Positions 5,844 to 6,097 of a stretch of DNA of 6,097 bases are shown piece by piece. The notes beneath the pieces were generated by a model. It did no database searches. It was given only the letters and a program-made list of their open reading frames with translations, and was not told the DNA's origin. The position numbers were made by a program, and so were the translations under genes. Positions within the stretch are counted from its first letter, which is position 1, and each line of letters opens with the position of its first letter. This DNA is from Clostridia bacterium (GTDB lineage: Bacteria > Bacillota > Clostridia > Oscillospirales > CAG-272), in contig CAAGJL010000105.1 of the NCBI GenBank assembly GCA_900770145.1, forward strand, positions 1 to 6,097. The letters run 5' to 3'.

Positions 5844-6097
5844 GCCGGAAACAGGATTTTTTCAGCAGAATCGGGGAGCGGCTGGGGCTTCCGCGTGAGG
5901 GGTTGCCCGGCGGGTTTTCCGCCTTTTTGTCGGGCGCCGGAGAGGTCACGGTGCGCGGGTGCCGCAGGATTCTGCGTTATGAGCCGGAGATGATTTCGCT
6001 CTCGGTAGGCAAACGGGAGCTTTCCATACACGGGGCGGGGTTAATCTGCACGGCATACAGCGCCGAAACCGTGACCGTTACCGGGGATATTGCGGCG
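5840..6097 (+). CDS. yqfC: Sporulation protein YqfC (YabP/YqfC family), C-terminus cut by window edge
   Basis: The first 86 codons of a small protein of the YabP/YqfC family are present; members usually have about 90-100 residues, so only a few codons lie outside. In B. subtilis yqfC is a sigma-E mother-cell gene next to yqfD. Its biochemical role is not known. The sequence has a basic amphipathic start (MRRKQDFFSRIGERLGLP), a short Gly-rich link, then the beta-rich core with EVTVRGCRRILRYEPEMISL (35-54), GKRELSIHGAGL (57-68) and ETVTVTGDI (76-84). The alternation of short strands and glycines around an RGCRRIL/Y-type segment is characteristic. GGGGGAGGG (5825-5833) lies 6 nt before the ATG at 5840. 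It is divergent from ylbJ. The expected downstream partner yqfD would lie beyond the window and cannot be confirmed. Confidence 0.87.
   Translation, partial: MRRKQDFFSRIGERLGLPREGLPGGFSAFLSGAGEVTVRGCRRILRYEPEMISLSVGKRELSIHGAGLICTAYSAETVTVTGDIAA

Noticed and set aside
1..6097. CRISPR array, insertion sequence, integrase, toxin-antitoxin or other defence gene, tRNA or riboswitch
   Set aside because: Every stretch is either one of six clear genes or a gap under 180 bp, and no spaced direct repeats, transposase motifs or structured RNA were seen.

Overview
The window looks like ordinary chromosome from a fairly GC-rich, endospore-forming Firmicute, probably a clostridial or Oscillospiraceae-like gut or plant-matter organism. 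This rests on gene content: a YlbJ-family and a YqfC-family sporulation protein, a yceD-rpmF pair of Firmicutes type, strong AGGAGG-like ribosome binding sites, TTGACA/TATAAT promoters, and a plant-polysaccharide glycosidase. Species cannot be fixed from the sequence. No mobile element, CRISPR array, tRNA or rRNA was seen.

Layout. The minus strand from 1108 to the left edge encodes a bifunctional NAD(P)H-hydrate repair enzyme (Nnr: epimerase plus dehydratase), whose C-terminal end lies outside the window. A 179-bp gap with two good divergent sigma-A promoters separates it from a plus-strand gene (1288-3750) for a cytoplasmic GH78 alpha-L-rhamnosidase. A perfect consensus promoter then drives yceD (3866-4384). 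A second perfect consensus promoter, built into the last codons and stop of yceD, drives rpmF (ribosomal protein L32, 4436-4618). A hairpin able to terminate in both directions closes rpmF and the convergent gene ylbJ (minus, 4666-5775). A 64-bp divergent gap follows, and then yqfC (plus, 5840 to the right edge, cut).

How the genes work together. yceD and rpmF form the widespread ribosome-related pair, and rpmF has its own additional promoter. ylbJ and yqfC belong to the sigma-E mother-cell regulon in Bacillus subtilis. Here they are divergent, and each has a sigma-E-like promoter of nearly the same sequence and identical 14-bp spacing, so co-expression in the mother cell is a reasonable inference. 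ylbJ lying close to yceD (ylbN) and rpmF echoes the B. subtilis ylbJ-ylbN-rpmF neighbourhood, though the orientation differs. The rhamnosidase has no transporter or regulator beside it and looks like a single-gene metabolic addition among core genes.

I found no convincing evidence of a previously undescribed system. The parts most worth a second look are regulatory: the rpmF promoter that uses the yceD stop codon, the mirrored sigma-E-like promoter pair, and a dyad centred on the yceD -10 box.
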